NCBI GenBank assembly: GCA_033439795.1
Contig: JAUTDP010000001.1
Span: 5,580,001 to 5,644,000, forward strand
Length of the DNA: 64,000 nt
Direction: 5' to 3'
Origin: Sordaria brevicollis
Taxonomy: Eukaryota > Ascomycota > Sordariomycetes > Sordariales > Sordariaceae
In this document: positions 47,286 to 57,374 of the stretch, piece after piece
How the letters are laid out: every line of letters begins with the position of its first letter
How positions within the stretch are numbered: the stretch's first letter is position 1
Position numbers and translations under genes: made by a program
Notes under the pieces: model-generated
What the model was told of the DNA's origin: nothing
The model's input: only the letters and a program-made list of their open reading frames with translations
Databases searched by the model: none

Positions 47286-48124
47286 TCAAGCGGCGTGTTC
47301 ACTCCTCGTACATTATCGGGCCCCGAGGGCGACTGGACCGGGATCGGGGGTGGGAATCGGAAGTCGGGAGTCGAGGTGCGGTCGGCTCGCCGATGGGTAT
47401 CTTGGGGGCGGGCGGTCGGGGACGAGGGCAGGTTCCAGTGCGGGCAGTTGGTCAATCAGGTCCGGACTCCGGATCCCGTCTGCGCGCGTCGTGGGCCGTC
47501 CCGCGGCGGAACAATTCGCAAGAGGATTTTTCCACCCGGCAACCGGAAATGGGGAGCTCGGACCACCCATGCAGCTTCATGCTCATGTTCCCCTCCACGC
47601 CGAGACCCCTACCGATGCAGGGGGAGCTGCCGCCTTGCCCCGGCAGGCAGATAAGACATGATGCCGGCAATCAACGCGGCAGCATTTTCCTGGTCGGAAG
47701 CCTGGCAACCAACAAAGCCTGGCACGAGGGAACGGTTGAAAGCACAGACAGCGGAACGAACGAATTGTGAATCACTGGCCGAAAGCAGACCATCCGAATT
47801 TTGATAGCAAACAGCCAGCCTGCCACAGCCGCCAACGGGCCGGCAGGCGGCTACTGTAGCTCTCATGCATTCTGTCGAGTTCCAGCGCTGCGAGGTTCTG
47901 ACGTGAGGGGAAGCAGCGACGCAGCTGCCAGAACGGGAATGCAGCCCAGGCTGAGCAAAGGCAATTTCCCCGCCACTGGCCGCATGCCCCACCACAGATA
48001 AAATTTCCTCTGTGTCCAGTCTGCCCGGCCATCCACATCGCACAGATCCCTTTTATTTGCTTCCCCGTCACCCCTCCTCTTCCCCCAAACCCATCTTTCC
48101 TCATCATTGATCAAATCATCAAAG
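47286..48124. promoter_or_regulatory. divergent promoter region uS9m / eEF1B gamma
   Basis: 839 nt separate the start codons of two translation genes. The last 120 nt before 48125 are C/T-rich (CCCCTCCTCTTCCCCC type), as in leaders of highly expressed fungal genes. Confidence 0.55.
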
Positions 48125-49808
48125 ATGGCCTTCGGAAAGCTTTACACCTACGAGGTAAGATGAGCAGAATTGACAGATTGCGGCGCTCGTCTTGACACGG
48201 CGGGCGCCTGCGGACGAGCGCCGACTTTCTAACACGATTCTGCTCAACAGGCGAACCCCCGCTCCACGGCCATCTTGGCTGTTGCGAAGGCCAACAACCT
48301 CGACATTGAGGTTGAGAAGGTCACCATCAACCCTGCCACCGAGGAGTACAAGAAGGTCAACCCTCTCGGCAAGGTCCCTACCTTCGTCGGTGCCGACGGC
48401 TACACTCTCCAGGAGTGCATTGCCATCGCCATCTATGGTACGTTGAATGATGAGAACACGTTGGGCGTCAAGCCCCGCACTATGAAACACGCACATATAC
48501 ACACACATTGCGCCAGATAATCCCATCCAGATATCTGGTGACGGTGCCAGCGCACAACTTCATGCCCTTCCTTCCCCCCATTCGACCTGATGACCGAGAC
48601 ATTTTGTAACAGTTATCCCTATCTGAAAAATAACGGTGTTGACTTGGTTCTAACTTCTGACTGTCGAATTCACACTTTGTCCTCTTTCAATTGCCTCATA
48701 ACTTGTTGGACAGTCATGGCTAACGGACAAACACAGTCGCTTCCCAGAACGAGAAGACCACTCTCCTCGGCAAGACCAAGCAGGAGTAAGTTGAAAGGCA
48801 ACTGCCCATTTTCAAAGTCGCGTCAGTTGCTAACTTGCTCCCCTCAGCTATGCCTCCATCCTGAAGTGGCTCTCTTTCTTCAACTCCGAGGTCCTTCCCC
48901 AGCTCGGTGCCTGGTACCGCCCCCTCCTCGGCCAGATCCCCTACAACAAGAAGGCTGTTGAGGATGCCCAGGCCGCTGCCAACAAGGCCATCTCCGTTGT
49001 TGAGGCCCACCTCAAGAACAACACCTTCCTCGTCGGCGAGCGCATCACCCTTGCTGATCTCTTCGCCACTGGCATCATTGCCCGCGGCTTCGAGTTCTTC
49101 TTCGACAAGGCCTGGCGCGCCGAGTTCCCCAACGTCACCCGTTGGTACGAGACTGTCTACAACCAGCCTATCTACTCCGCCGTTGCTGCTCCCTTCGCTC
49201 TTCTTGACACCCCCAAGTTGACCAACGTCGCCCCCAAGAAGGCTGAGGCTCCCAAGCCCGCTGCCGCCGCTCCTAAGCCCGCTGCTGCCCCCGCTGCTGA
49301 GGAGCCCGCTGAGGCCCCCAAGCCCAAGCACCCCCTCGAGGCTCTTCCCCGTGCCTCTTTCCCCCTCGATGAGTGGAAGCGTCAGTACTCCAACGTTGAC
49401 ACCCCCGAGGCCCTCAAGTGGTTCTGGGAGAACGTTCCCTTCAACGAGTACTCCATCTGGAAGGTCAACTACAAGTACAACGATGAGCTCACCCTCACCT
49501 TCATGTCCAACAACTTGATTGGTGGCTTCAACAACCGTCTCGAGGCTTCTCGCAAGTACCTCTTCGGCTGCGCCTCCGTCTACGGCACCAACAACGACTC
49601 CGTCATCCAGGGTGCTTTCGTTATCCGTGGCGATGACTGGAAGCCCGTCTTCGACGTCGCTCCCGACTTCGAGTCCTACGAGTTCACCAAGCTCGACCCT
49701 CAGAACCCTGAGGATCGCGCTTTCGTCGAGGCCGAGTGGTCCTGGGACAAGCCCGCCCTTGTCAACGGCAAGGAGTACCCCCACGCCTCCGGCAAGGTCT
49801 TCAAATAA
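48125..49808 (+). CDS. cam1/tef4: translation elongation factor eEF1B gamma subunit
   Basis: Exons 48125-48154, 48251-48437, 48737-48785 and 48848-49808 encode 408 residues. eEF1B gamma supports the nucleotide-exchange complex that recycles eEF1A. Residues 1-80 form a glutathione S-transferase N-terminal domain (MAFGKLYTYEANPRSTA, NPLGKVPTFVG). The GST C-terminal domain follows (LVGERITLADLFATG). A linker of about 45 residues is rich in Lys, Ala and Pro. From about 240 the EF1G domain covers LPRASFPLDEWKRQYSN to EYPHASGKVFK. Introns are 48155-48250, 48438-48736 and 48786-48847, all GT-AG. Codons end almost always in C, or in G for Lys and Glu, consistent with very high expression and unlike neighbouring genes. 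Confidence 0.97.
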
Positions 49809-50250
49809 ACGATACCACGAACAAATTAATTTAAGGATGGAGGTTATACCAACAGGAGTTTACTAGACTACGGGATTTTATGATGACTTGATGAACAAAT
49901 ATTGATGGGTTTTTATGGACAAGCCATTTTTGCCCCTACTCTCATGAGCTCATGTGTATCCGCGCTCGCTGATGGATAGTCGTCGCCGATGAATGAGTCT
50001 TCAGTAGATGCTAGTACCTTGTTGATATCTCCGATAAAAGTTGTTTTCATGGCCAATTGCTATTCTTTCATGCTATGTAATGTAATGCAGAGCGAAGTGA
50101 AGTGAACCATGCATATGTGAACATCCTCGCGTGCTATATGCGTATCCGTACAAAAGTAACAAGTGTATCTACAAGTCTATCGGGTATCATAATGTGCAAC
50201 ACCATGTCCAACCGATAACTCCATGTCCCATCTCACTACTTCATAACTCC
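49809..50250. other. shared 3' region of eEF1B gamma and FCP1-like gene
   Basis: The genes converge. The segment is A/T-rich and fits two 3' untranslated regions. No gene is seen. Confidence 0.5.
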
Positions 50251-52461
50251 TTACGCAGGACCCTCCGCTTGATCTGCAGCTGGAGGAGAAGCAATAGCAA
50301 CGCCCACCTCTCCAGTCACAGGCTTGCCGCTATCAACATTGATACTAAACGGGTTCACCCGGACATAAGCGCTGATATCCTGCTGGCGCGCCAGGACATT
50401 GAGGTACTCCTGCACCATGGGCAGCACCTGCGGCTTCTCCTTCAAGTCGCCCACAAACTCCGGCAGCGTGATGCAGTTATACGGCTCGCTCCTCGCCTTC
50501 TCCGCACTATCATCAATCAGCACCGTATTCGCCTGACTCCACTCCTTCTCCTCTGCTCCCTCCGGCATCGCCGCCTTGACAGCCGGATCCGCCCACAGCA
50601 ACTTGAGTCTTTTATAACACTGCACCCTCTTATCATAGTCCGCCTGCGTCAGACCGAATCTGTCTCTGCCCCAGATCGCCACCACTTTTGTTCGCTGCTC
50701 CTTGGTCAAAAGCTGGTTGCACATGAACCCGACGTTCTGAGGTCTGGCGGAGGACCAGATGACCACTTTGAAGGTGTCGATGCAGTACTTGAGGAAATCT
50801 TTGGCGAAGGGACGTTCGACGAACTTGGTGGGCCGTTGACGGCTGGGCCGATGTAACAAGGTGCCGTTGAGGTCGATGACTACGAGGATTGGCTTCGGCG
50901 CAGAGAGAGTGACGGTGGGTAAGGAGGCGCGGGTGATGTAGTCGAATGTGGGCGAGGGGACGCCGCCGGACTCCAAAGAGGGAGGGGTGATCGGGTCTGA
51001 GGCGGAGCGGGGGATGTCACCCTTTGAGTCGGGGGCCGGCCACTTGTTGCCGCCGGGGCGTTGCTGAGCTTGACCTTGAGCTTGAGCTCGGTTGGGGGTT
51101 TTGGGTTGTGTTTGGCCTTGGTTTTCGGGCTGCGATTGCTGAGCTTCGCGTGCGGCGGCTTCGGCGGCTTCACGGGCGGCTTTCTCGCGCTTCTTGGCCT
51201 TTTTGTTGAGCTTCTTGGGTTTGGTGGAGGGGTCGGCACTCGCGTTGACATTAGGTTTAGGGGGGAGTGGATGTTGTTGAGGCTGAGGTTGCTGGTTACG
51301 GTTGCTCATAGTGCTGTTGGTGTTGTACTGGCGGTCGTTGTTGTGCTGGTTGTTGTATCCTCCTCTTTGTCCTTGTCCTCCTCGCGATGAGTATGGTCCG
51401 GGACTCCTAGGGCGATAAGAGTCCGTGCGATAGCTACCGGCGTAGGCGTCGTTGTGGTTGTAACGGCGTCCTCCTGAGTAACCGCCCGGACTCCTGGGAC
51501 GGTAAGGGCTTCGGCCGTCTCTACCCATGGGGGACCTGGGGCGATAATGAGAGGCGCGAGAGTTGTAGGAGTCGTTGTAGCTGTTGTAATTATTGTAGTC
51601 GCTGTATTGTCCTTGGTCTCCTCTCGAGTAGCCTATCGGCGACCTAGGCCGATAACGATCAGTGGCCTGCGGGTACTGGGAGTTGTTGTTGAAGTTATTG
51701 TTGAAGCTGTTGTCGGTATGGTAATCTTGCCTTCCCGCTCCCCAAGAGGACTGCGACGGAGGCTGTTGCCAATTTGACATGCTCATTCCTGGAGCGAAGG
51801 CATTAAAGGGAGGAGGGGCAAAGCCGTAACCACCCAAATTTGGGGGCGGCGCATAACCCATGCCATATTGCCCATACTGAGGCCACTGCTGTTGGTTGGG
51901 GTATTGTTGTCGTTGTGATTGCTGTTGTTGTTGTTCGTGTTGCTCCTGTTGATCACCGGAACGCCCTTGCCATGTCGGCGGGTATCCCGGCTGCTGGCCG
52001 AATTGATTGAGATTCATTTGATCCACTGCTTGCTGTCGCGCTTGCGATTCAAGTTGGTCTCGAAGCTGTTGTCTTCGCCTTGGACACTCCCTCTCCTCCT
52101 GCTTAATGCTTCCGTTCTGGTCCTCCTTTCCTCTTATTCCTGCGGAGGACACTCTGTACTGCTTTCCTTTCGCCTGGTGGGACGCTTCTGATGAGAGTGT
52201 CGATGTGTTGCTGAGCTCGACTGCTTCCCTTCCGACCAGATTTAGGATGCCGATCTCAGAACACGGTTGATCCGCCTCGAAACTGTGCGTCGCCGTGTGA
52301 ATGCGCCTGGCTGGAAATTTGCTGGAAAATAAGGTTTTGTGTGCGCTGAAAATTTCGTGCCGTGTCGAGTGGGACGGCAATGGCTTGGTAGGTAACAGCT
52401 GACAGCCCTTTGTGAGACGAAAGCGACCTGGTGTGTTGAAGACTCGCAGTTTGCTCAACAT
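50251..52461 (-). CDS. FCP1/NIF-type HAD-family protein with Q/N/Y-rich N-terminus
   Basis: A single frame of 736 codons. The C-terminal 215 residues are an FCP1 homology (NLI-interacting factor-like) HAD domain. Motif I is IDLNGTLL (Asp530), motif II FKVVIWSSARP (about 565-575), and motif III TVLIDDSAEKAR (about 647-657). Most family phosphatases have DxDGT; here the second Asp is Asn. Residues of about 150-400 are rich in Gln, Asn, Tyr and Gly, with four YRPRSP motifs, and 395-450 are Lys/Glu/Ala-rich. The first 60 residues (MLSKLRVFNTPGRF...SKFPARRIHTATHS) look like a mitochondrial presequence. They could instead be leader sequence, with translation starting at the Met of MNLNQFGQ. Domain family is clear; substrate and location are unknown. 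Confidence 0.8.
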   Translation of the reverse strand: MLSKLRVFNTPGRFRLTKGCQLLPTKPLPSHSTRHEIFSAHKTLFSSKFPARRIHTATHSFEADQPCSEIGILNLVGREAVELSNTSTLSSEASHQAKGKQYRVSSAGIRGKEDQNGSIKQEERECPRRRQQLRDQLESQARQQAVDQMNLNQFGQQPGYPPTWQGRSGDQQEQHEQQQQQSQRQQYPNQQQWPQYGQYGMGYAPPPNLGGYGFAPPPFNAFAPGMSMSNWQQPPSQSSWGAGRQDYHTDNSFNNNFNNNSQYPQATDRYRPRSPIGYSRGDQGQYSDYNNYNSYNDSYNSRASHYRPRSPMGRDGRSPYRPRSPGGYSGGRRYNHNDAYAGSYRTDSYRPRSPGPYSSRGGQGQRGGYNNQHNNDRQYNTNSTMSNRNQQPQPQQHPLPPKPNVNASADPSTKPKKLNKKAKKREKAAREAAEAAAREAQQSQPENQGQTQPKTPNRAQAQGQAQQRPGGNKWPAPDSKGDIPRSASDPITPPSLESGGVPSPTFDYITRASLPTVTLSAPKPILVVIDLNGTLLHRPSRQRPTKFVERPFAKDFLKYCIDTFKVVIWSSARPQNVGFMCNQLLTKEQRTKVVAIWGRDRFGLTQADYDKRVQCYKRLKLLWADPAVKAAMPEGAEEKEWSQANTVLIDDSAEKARSEPYNCITLPEFVGDLKEKPQVLPMVQEYLNVLARQQDISAYVRVNPFSINVDSGKPVTGEVGVAIASPPAADQAEGPA

Positions 52462-52995
52462 GGTTGAGATGAAAAGGCCAGGCCGATGTGGAAGGTGCCG
52501 CTACCGGCCGCTTGGCTCCCGTTCCTTGAGGTTGGCTCGGCAACGCACCGCTGTAGGCGTACAGCTTTTGGAAGGTGTTTGGACAAAAAGGACACCAAAT
52601 GAGCCGTGATTCTGATCCTCCAAACGACTCAGTCAGATGGTTGCACTTTTCATGTAACGATGTTGTAAACACTGTTTTGGCCCTGATGCTTTTCAGGGGA
52701 AAGGGTAAATGCTATGGTGGAATTTTTAGTCAATCAGCCAATCAAATTGCGTGAGCGGACATAAAAGCGGGGCAACGTAGCTTAACTTCACTTGCAGGCG
52801 GCAGAACTTTCAACGCCAATTGACGACCACCAATTTACATTCATCCATTTTGACTTCAACTCATTCATCCTTCATTCCTCCGCTGTTGTTCGCGCGGTCC
52901 AATCCACGAACGAAAATCTCTTTGACCGTATAAAGACGGAGGACAGAATTTCGAAATCATCAAGACGAAAATTTTGACCCACAAAATATCACAAA
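52462..52995. promoter_or_regulatory. divergent promoter region FCP1-like / RRP36
   Basis: 534 nt separate the two start codons. The RRP36 side is C/A-rich with TCATCC repeats. No gene is present. Confidence 0.5.
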
Positions 52996-54063
52996 ATGCC
53001 TGCAGCCGGGACGAAGCGGAAAGCAGCCCCAACGTTGGGTGCCAAGCTTCAGAGACGTGTTCGTCCCAGATTCGAAGCCGAGCCTGACTCGGATGTGGAG
53101 GAGGGTAGCTCAGATGAGGCCCCCAGTGAGGAAGAGGGTGGCGGCTTTCACACGGGTACCGATACTGAGGAAGAGGACGAAGATGGGGAAGGTAGTGAAG
53201 CTGGCAGCGATGATGTAAGACCAAAAATTCGAAAAATTCATTGAAAGCAATGATCATATCAAAACTGTGGCTAACATCCATAACAGGACTCCGATGCGCC
53301 CTCGGAACACGGCGGCGCTGGCATCGACGCCTCCCAGCTTTCATTCGGTGCCCTCGCCCGGGCCCAAGCCTCATTGGGCGCCCTGAAGAAAAGGAAGAAG
53401 AGCAAGGGCGGCGATGACGAAGACTCTGAAGAGGACTCAGACAAGGAAGAGCCCAACTGGAAAACCGAAATTGAAAAAGGCATGAAAGCCAAAGCCGAGA
53501 AGCACCACCGCACATCCAAGCACGCCCCCGTGGAAATGACGTCCAAAAAGCCCGTCTCCCGCCGTCGGGACTTCCTCGCCAACGAGCCCGCCAAGCCGAA
53601 AGCGCGCGACCCGCGCTTCGGTCCTCCGGGCATCGGCGGCACCTCCAAGGGCGTGATCGACGAGATCAAAGCCCGCAAAGCCTACTCGTTCCTGGACGAC
53701 TACCAAGAAGACGAGATGAAGCAGCTGCGGGCGGCCATCAAGAAGGCCAAGGACCCGAACGAGAAGGAGCAGCTCCAGAAGGCGCTGATGTCGATGGAGA
53801 GCAAGAAGAAGGCGCGCCTGAGAAAGGACAAGGAGCGCGAGCTGCTGAGCGAGCACAAGAAGAAGGAGAAGGAGCTCATCAAGCAGGGCAAGACGCCGTT
53901 CTACCTCAAGAAGAGCGAGCAGAAGAAGAAGTTGCTGGTCGACCAGTTCGCGAGCATGAAGAAGAGTCAGGTGGATAAGGCGATTGAGCGCAAGAGGAAG
54001 AAGATTGCGGGTAAGGAGAAGAAGGCGTTGCCGTTGGCGAGAAGGACGGCGGAGGATCGGTAA
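52996..54063 (+). CDS. rrp36: rRNA biogenesis protein RRP36
   Basis: Exons 52996-53214 and 53287-54063 encode 331 residues. Rrp36 acts in the nucleolus in early cleavages that make 18S rRNA. The N-terminus is basic and then very acidic (Glu/Asp/Ser-rich, about 25-75). The family core begins at SKHAPVEMTSKKPVSRRRDF, continues with ARDPRFGPPGIGG and KAYSFLDDYQEDEMKQL, and ends in Lys/Glu coiled coil with KQGKTPFYLKKSEQKK and KAIERKRKKIAGKEKK. The intron (53215-53286, GTAAGA...AACAG) joins SDD to DSD in frame. Length and motifs agree with the family. Confidence 0.95.
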
Positions 54064-54354
54064 GGGGTGGGTTTCTTGGAAGTGACTGAGTTGATATCAC
54101 AGAGGCAACATAGAAGGCAGTGTTATAGAAGACATGTCATGGACTCTTGGATTGGGCAAAGGGGTTTGCAAAAGCTTGGGATGGTAATATCTACATCTAT
54201 TGTACAAAACTGGCTACACTATGCTTTTTGATGTTCGAGTACTTGAGTAAATCGCCTTTGACAACAAATAGCCGAGACATACATCGAACCCTACCGAAGC
54301 ACTTTAGAAACTCATATCTAACCCACCAGATCTACCCCTGCTATATCATACACC
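54064..54354. other. shared 3' region of RRP36 and COQ8
   Basis: 291 nt where the two genes converge. No further signal is supported. Confidence 0.5.
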
Positions 54355-56679
54355 CTACTGCTTCTTCCCAAAATACTCCGTCTTCTCCAACGCCCTCTCA
54401 AACATCTCCCTACACCTGACCCTACTGCCCAACCTCGCACACAACAAGAACGCGCCACTGAGCTTTCTATGCAAACTATACGTCTCCTCCGGCGGCGGCG
54501 CCAACCGCTCATGGATCATGACGGGGATCTGCGCCTTCACGCGCTCCGTAATCGTCTGATCCCTAAAATCATACACCACGGGCGCGCTCTGCAAGAACGG
54601 TTCGGCCAAGGTCACGACACTAGTAATATGCGCCTCCAACATCGTCCTGCTTTCGTGGCCCGTCAAATACCCCAGCTCTTCCGACAACGTCTTCACCGCA
54701 GCCCTATCCCCGCGCGAGGCGGCTTCAAGCAGGCGGACATACAGAGAAATGAACTCCTCCGGATACTCCCTCGAGGCACCGAAATCCAACAGCTCCAACC
54801 TTTGCTTGTCAGGATTGTAAAGAAAGTTCGTCCAGTTGGGATCCGTCTGCATGAACCGAAACTCTGTAATCTCGCGCAAGCAAAGTCGCAAAATCTGCGT
54901 GCCGATCCAATCCTTCTGCTCCTGCGTGAAGTCTTTGACGCGCGTGACGCCGACGCCGTCCATCCACTCCATTGTCAACACCTGTTTACCGGAAGCCTCG
55001 GGGTAGATGTGCGGCACGGCAAAGACCGCGTCTTCATGTCCGCCCTCGGATAGAAGCTGGCGGTAGCGGGCGGCGCACTCGGCTTCTCGGAGGTAATCGC
55101 ATTCCCAGGCTAGTTCGGTGCGGGCGTTGGCGATGGTTTTGTTCAGGTACAATCCCTTTGGCAAAAGCTTGGTGGCAGCGAGCAAAATGGCGAGGTTATC
55201 CAGGTCGGAGTTAATAGAGTTTGCTACGCCGGGGAACTGGATCTTGACTGCCACGCGAGCTCCCGAAGATTTGAGCGTGGCGCGGTGGACTTGGCCGATC
55301 GAGGCGGCGGCGATGGGTTTCTCTTCAAACTCGTCGAACAAAGAGCGCCAGTCGGCGCCCAGGTTGGAGACGAGGACGCGGTCGCGCTGCCAGGCGGGCA
55401 TGTAATCGGCGCGGTCTTGCACGCGCTGGAAGACTTCTTGGATGGTGGGTGGAAGCATCTTGGAGTCTTGGATGGACATCATTTGGCCGAGCTTGAGCGC
55501 GGCGCCGCGCATGCGGGAGAGACGGGAGACGAGACGCTCGACGTTACCGGGGCTGAGCATGATGGAGCCGGAGCTGGAGCTGCCGCCGCCAATGGCCCGA
55601 CTAAAGCCTTCACCGATGGCGCCGGCCATCATGCCCGCGGCGAGACCGCCGTAGTTCCAGAGACGGCTGATGCGGGAGGCGGGAACCTTGGATTCGCGGA
55701 GTTCATGGCGGCTGCCTGAGGAGGGGGCAGGTGAACCGGTGAGCTCGGCCACCAGATCGGCATCCTCTTTCGTAAGCTTGGTGGTCTGGGGTTGTTGTGG
55801 TGTGGCCTTGACGGCAGGCTGCTGGGGAGGAGCTGGTGTGCTAGCCGGGGTTTCCGGAACCAGAGTTGACTTCTCTTCCTCCACCTTGAGTTGTTCGACC
55901 TCCTCAATAGTCTTCTTCTGCACTGTTGGCTCCTCTACTGGCTTCTCAACGACCTGGACGACCTCCTCTTCCTTCTTGACCTCAAGCTCACTCGTCATAG
56001 GTTCTGGCACAGGAGCAACAACGGGCTCAGGGGTAACCTCAACAGCGGGAACCGAGGGCTCCTTGTTCAACTCCTCCAGAATCTTGGATCCCTTGTTCGT
56101 CATGAAGATGCTGCTGAGATCGACGTCGGCCTCCCCACCCTTCAACGTAGCCAGGTCGGCTGGTAGTCCCGGTATTATGCTCTTAACGCCGATTCTTGGT
56201 GGCTTGGGGAAGGGGCTGGGCGTAGGAAGGGGTTTCCGGTCTGCCCATGGCGCAGGGGTAAACGGCTTGGGAGTCGACTGTTGAGTCTCCGGTGCGGCGG
56301 CAGTCACCTTGGCCTCAGATACTGGTGATGATGGTGATACTTCCGGTTGAGCAGCAACTGGCGTCGGTTGTTCCTGGGCGAGCACCTCCTCCTTCACCTT
56401 TGCCTTAATCTCCTCAACGCTCTCCACGTGTTCCGGTTGTTGTTGACTTTGACTCTGAACCACATCTTGCTGCTGATATGTCTCCGGTGTCTGTTGTTGA
56501 TAGTTTTGTTCCTGCTGCTGTTGTTTGCTCTTTCCAAGATCCTTGGCAACGCTGACGATACTGCTCGTCTTACTGTATCTGTCGATCTGGCTGGCCCGGA
56601 GTGCAACGTGTTTGCCGGCAACGGAGCGGGAGGCACTGGCCACGGCGGCAAGGTCCACCAGCAAATCGGCGAACCTCAT
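54355..56679 (-). CDS. coq8: COQ8/ABC1 atypical kinase (UbiB family)
   Basis: An intronless 774-residue protein. COQ8 is a mitochondrial inner-membrane UbiB-family ATPase/kinase needed for the coenzyme Q synthesis complex. The family's KxGQ motif is at 396-399 (ALKLGQMMSIQD), the Ala-rich loop near 457-466 (AAASIGQVHRA), the nucleotide-binding Lys near 479 (RVAVKIQFPG), the catalytic segment near 613 (DPNWTNFLYN) and the metal-binding DFG at 632-634. Residues 330-385 include the hydrophobic GGLAAGMMAGAIGEG, a possible membrane segment. The first 50 residues are plausible for mitochondrial import. Residues 52-300 are a long Gln/Pro/Glu-rich insertion with low complexity, so the protein is much longer than yeast Coq8. 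Confidence 0.93.
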   Translation of the reverse strand: MRFADLLVDLAAVASASRSVAGKHVALRASQIDRYSKTSSIVSVAKDLGKSKQQQQEQNYQQQTPETYQQQDVVQSQSQQQPEHVESVEEIKAKVKEEVLAQEQPTPVAAQPEVSPSSPVSEAKVTAAAPETQQSTPKPFTPAPWADRKPLPTPSPFPKPPRIGVKSIIPGLPADLATLKGGEADVDLSSIFMTNKGSKILEELNKEPSVPAVEVTPEPVVAPVPEPMTSELEVKKEEEVVQVVEKPVEEPTVQKKTIEEVEQLKVEEEKSTLVPETPASTPAPPQQPAVKATPQQPQTTKLTKEDADLVAELTGSPAPSSGSRHELRESKVPASRISRLWNYGGLAAGMMAGAIGEGFSRAIGGGSSSSGSIMLSPGNVERLVSRLSRMRGAALKLGQMMSIQDSKMLPPTIQEVFQRVQDRADYMPAWQRDRVLVSNLGADWRSLFDEFEEKPIAAASIGQVHRATLKSSGARVAVKIQFPGVANSINSDLDNLAILLAATKLLPKGLYLNKTIANARTELAWECDYLREAECAARYRQLLSEGGHEDAVFAVPHIYPEASGKQVLTMEWMDGVGVTRVKDFTQEQKDWIGTQILRLCLREITEFRFMQTDPNWTNFLYNPDKQRLELLDFGASREYPEEFISLYVRLLEAASRGDRAAVKTLSEELGYLTGHESRTMLEAHITSVVTLAEPFLQSAPVVYDFRDQTITERVKAQIPVMIHERLAPPPEETYSLHRKLSGAFLLCARLGSRVRCREMFERALEKTEYFGKKQ

Positions 56680-57374
56680 GGTGCTTTAGGGAGAACAAGA
56701 TGATCAATGACGTAGATGAAAAGAACGAAAAGAGAAAAGGAAGGCTGAGTGAGGTATTAGGCGGCTATTATGGGATGATAGGTTTCACTACTCATTCGTA
56801 ACTCATCTCATCCATCCGGTGGTGGAGATGGCTAAGGAGTGAGGTGAGAGTTGGGTATGGAGAAATTGCAAAGTGACAGTCCAGTGGCTGGAAAGTGCCG
56901 GAGGTAGCGGACGATGGGCGCTGAAAGTGACTTGTGAAATAACACGCCGCTGCCGAAGTCGAGCCGCAAATTTTTGGGCCCGGCTCGGCATCGTGAGAAA
57001 CGGTCCAGGGGCCCCTGCTAGCGTGGTATCGACCCGGAAACTTGGTAATGTAACCCTTACCCATTATCGACCTTCCACCTCATGTTCCTCTGAGCTTTCG
57101 TCGTCCACTCATCGCTAACTGCCTGGATCAAGGATGTTATGTACATGATAGCCTTTTAAGGTAGACTATTGCAAGCCTAGCTTAGGACGGCATTTCGCTG
57201 ATTCATACTCCTAGAGCAATGCAAAATTTTATCTAGCTCATCAACCGTCAGGTATCTTCCAAGTACCTATTCTCCAAAGTTCCATATGTGACGCTTCTTG
57301 TCGTCTGGGTATCATATTGTATAAAAGCACTCGCTCCATTTGTTCTTCTAACCCCGTGTTCCTCCAGAAAGCTG
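56680..57374. promoter_or_regulatory. promoter region of COQ8
   Basis: 695 nt between the 3' end of ESS2 and the COQ8 start, both on the minus strand. No gene is seen. Confidence 0.5.
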
